From the NCBI GenBank assembly GCA_016713525.1, contig JADJOZ010000014.1, positions 1 to 29,436 of the forward strand: a stretch of 29,436 nt of DNA. Direction: 5' to 3'. A program made the translations under genes and the position numbers. The notes under the pieces are model-generated. The model ran no database searches, had not been told where the DNA came from, and was given only the letters and a program-made list of their open reading frames with translations. The stretch comes from Bacteroidota bacterium. GTDB lineage: Bacteria; Bacteroidota; Bacteroidia; AKYH767-A; OLB10. Shown one piece after another: positions 28,301 through 29,436 of the stretch (positions are counted from its first letter, which is position 1; every line of letters starts with the position of its first letter).

Positions 28301-28324
28301 AAATAGAATAAAAAGATGCTTCAT
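25305..28324 (-). pseudogene. Paralogue C: T9SS type A adhesin-like protein, heavily frameshifted
   Basis: Third tandem copy, about 3.0 kb, with so many frame changes that no piece exceeds about 100 codons. The start at 28324 gives MKHLFILFWMINIFFFSVK, then AQDYAALAYT after one indel. Recognisable pieces keep the order of A and B: propeller-like (DYLYTLDYYRFNPLYHQMGE near 27860; YDEAHFMFSWHELVDVVF near 28020), Ig-like (CAGDSATLSIDSYNG near 26950; FDGTTWVNETGAEVQ near 26860), Ig-like (CGPGIRNLGASN near 26430 and VGNTYSPYVSS near 26340), and a sorting domain at 25305-25577 (SSGLYFVTIANDKHK). Indel density here is the highest in the window. True decay cannot be excluded, but the broken pirin gene next door favours sequence error. 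A TAAGTTTG box precedes it, so it probably leads the C-B-A operon. Confidence 0.7.
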
Positions 28325-28355
28325 ACTGAAGGAAATTTAAATATTAAATCGTAAT

Positions 28356-28363
28356 CAAACTTA
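28356..28363 (-). promoter_or_regulatory. -7 box before paralogue C
   Basis: Reads TAAGTTTG on the minus strand, an exact TAnnTTTG match, 31 bp before the ATG at 28324. No such exact box was found directly before paralogues B or A, which fits a single promoter for the three genes. The -33 region is weak. Confidence 0.55.
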
Positions 28364-28609
28364 CTAGTTTTTTAACTACGAATTACACCTGGTGCTATTC
28401 TTTTAAACAAGTCCTGAAGTAAATAAAAAGGCGCTATATTGCCGATTTAACGTACATTTATTATTAAAACATGTTAAATGTCCACTGGTCATTGTCAAAA
28501 TAGATACTGGCATCTCGAGCTAACAACTTAAATTTTAGCTTTTTACAGTATTTGGCGATAAAGAGCTTGTTTATTCCAATTACTATTGATCATACATCTA
28601 CTTCCACAT
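28364..28609. other. Intergenic region between pirin and paralogue C genes
   Basis: About 250 bp of AT-rich sequence upstream of the paralogue C promoter. I see no gene, terminator or repeat in it. Confidence 0.4.
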
Positions 28610-29436
28610 TCACCAGGCCGGGTTTCCCATTTTACCTTCCGGTAATCATCATAGCACTTGCGGATCTCTTCTTCGCCTTCTTCATCACAAATGGCCCATA
28701 GGCAACTACCGGTTCATTATGCGGGCGACCACCCAACAACCAACAACCTCTGTTCCTTCGCTGCTAAAGATGTTCACCAGATTTTTACCACGCTCAAATA
28801 AAATTACCTGATTGGCTTTTGCCTGGACTTTCCTTCAGTCTCCAGATTCCCTTTAATCACATGTATAAAAGCATTGTGCGTTTCATCAACCGGAATGCTC
28901 AGCTTACATCCGGCATTCATGTTGATGTGAAAATAAAATACCGGAAACATGGTTTCTATCTTTGACTTCGCATCAAACATCTGGCCTAAAACAATTTTGC
29001 CTTATAATCCTTTTCCTTTATATCAGCCATTTTATCACTATGAAAAACGTTTAGCTGTTGGATCGGTGAATTATATTTATGCAGGTGCATTCAACCAAAT
29101 TTGAAACCCAGGATAAATTCCTCCATTTTTATGCCAATTGCTGTCCCGTTTCCCCTATGTGAACACTTCCACGTCCGAATTAAACATCATGAAATCACCT
29201 TTGCTTGGTAATCGAAAATCATAATTCAGACTATCACGGTGATGACCACTTCCTTCTAAAAAATAAGTAATCGGATTATTCCCGCATGTGGATGTGCACC
29301 AACACGCAAAGGTTTATCGTTGGGATTTACTTTACCGGTCCAAATGCTCGAAAAAGACCACACGGTGAAAACGTAATGTTGATCACCCGGAAATGCACGA
29401 GCACAGCATGTACCCACCATGGTTTTGTCGGTATTT
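28610..29436 (-). pseudogene. Pirin-family protein, frameshifted and cut by window edge
   Basis: A cupin-fold protein of the pirin family (non-haem iron dioxygenase-like or regulatory), with its N-terminus outside the window or lost in indels. Repaired pieces in order: VNPNDKPLRVGAHPHAG (the HPH metal ligands of the N-terminal cupin), TYFLEGSGHHRDSLNYDF, KGDFMMFNSDRGSVHIGETG (third His and a Glu ligand, spacing possibly altered by an indel), GGIYPGFQIWLNAPAKY, the linker, then the C-terminal cupin (CKLSIPVDETHNAFIHVIKG, VILFERGKNLVNIFSSEG, GGRPHNEPVVAYGPFVM). The end is YDDYRKGKMGNPAW with the stop at 28610. At least eight one-base breaks occur in about 800 bp. Pirins are widespread, single-domain-type enzymes with no link to surface adhesins, so this gene is a useful control for sequence error. 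Confidence 0.75.

Noticed and set aside
22145..28324. Many short minus-strand frames as separate small genes
   Set aside because: Together, in order, they give the domains of paralogues B and C; they are pieces of two frameshifted genes.
25305..28324. Paralogue C as a true decaying pseudogene
   Set aside because: The adjacent pirin gene shows a similar indel density without any expectation of decay, so sequence error is the simpler reading. Not excluded.

Overview
The window looks like a chromosomal stretch of a Bacteroidota bacterium, probably a free-living Chitinophagales/Saprospirales-type member. The evidence is protein families and signals typical of that phylum: several type IX secretion (T9SS) cargo proteins with type A and type B C-terminal sorting domains, the LPVELLSFTA linker, PKD and Ig-like surface modules, an OMP_b-brl_3/TonB-type outer-membrane barrel, a TPR-histidine kinase of the HisKA_3 type with a NarL/FixJ regulator, and promoters with the Bacteroidota -7 box TAnnTTTG. 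No rRNA, tRNA, CRISPR array, transposase or phage gene was seen.

Layout. 1-1440 (-): a T9SS cargo protein broken by several frameshifts and running off the left edge. 1563-4407 (-): a signalling operon of TPR histidine kinase, overlapping response regulator and a small LuxR-type HTH protein. 4554-4888: an intergenic array of GC-rich ~28-bp hairpin-like repeats. 4897-6740 (-): a subtilisin-like peptidase without a signal peptide, followed by a 227-residue unknown protein. 7067-9682 (-): a PKD protein with a type B sorting domain. 10009-12690 (-): a Reg_prop propeller protein with a type A sorting domain. 12845-13013: a second block of the same repeat family. 13021-13686 (-): a nitroreductase-fold protein that closely resembles iodotyrosine deiodinase and keeps its three substrate-lid residues. 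13830-16513 (+): a YCF48/BNR-like secreted protein, a Kelch/T9SS protein and a small membrane protein. 16601-19035 (+): an outer-membrane barrel receptor. 19038-28324 (-): three tandem paralogues of ~3.1 kb each (A, B, C), all multi-domain T9SS adhesin-like proteins. 28610-29436 (-): a pirin-family protein cut by the right edge.

Sequence quality dominates interpretation. Open frames are clean at about 7-16 kb and 17-22 kb, but both ends and a few internal spots carry single-base indels that can be repaired by eye to give continuous family-like proteins. Because unrelated housekeeping-type genes (pirin, histidine kinase, response regulator) are broken in the same way as the surface proteins, uncorrected long-read indels near contig ends are a better explanation than gene decay. 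Coordinates for broken genes are reconstructed spans.

Most of the coding capacity makes secreted or surface-anchored proteins. The T9SS itself is not encoded here, so these are cargo loci. The points most worth a second look are the repeat blocks that end about 8 bp from stop codons, the intracellular subtilase with its unknown partner, the putative halotyrosine dehalogenase and the tandem adhesin-like family.
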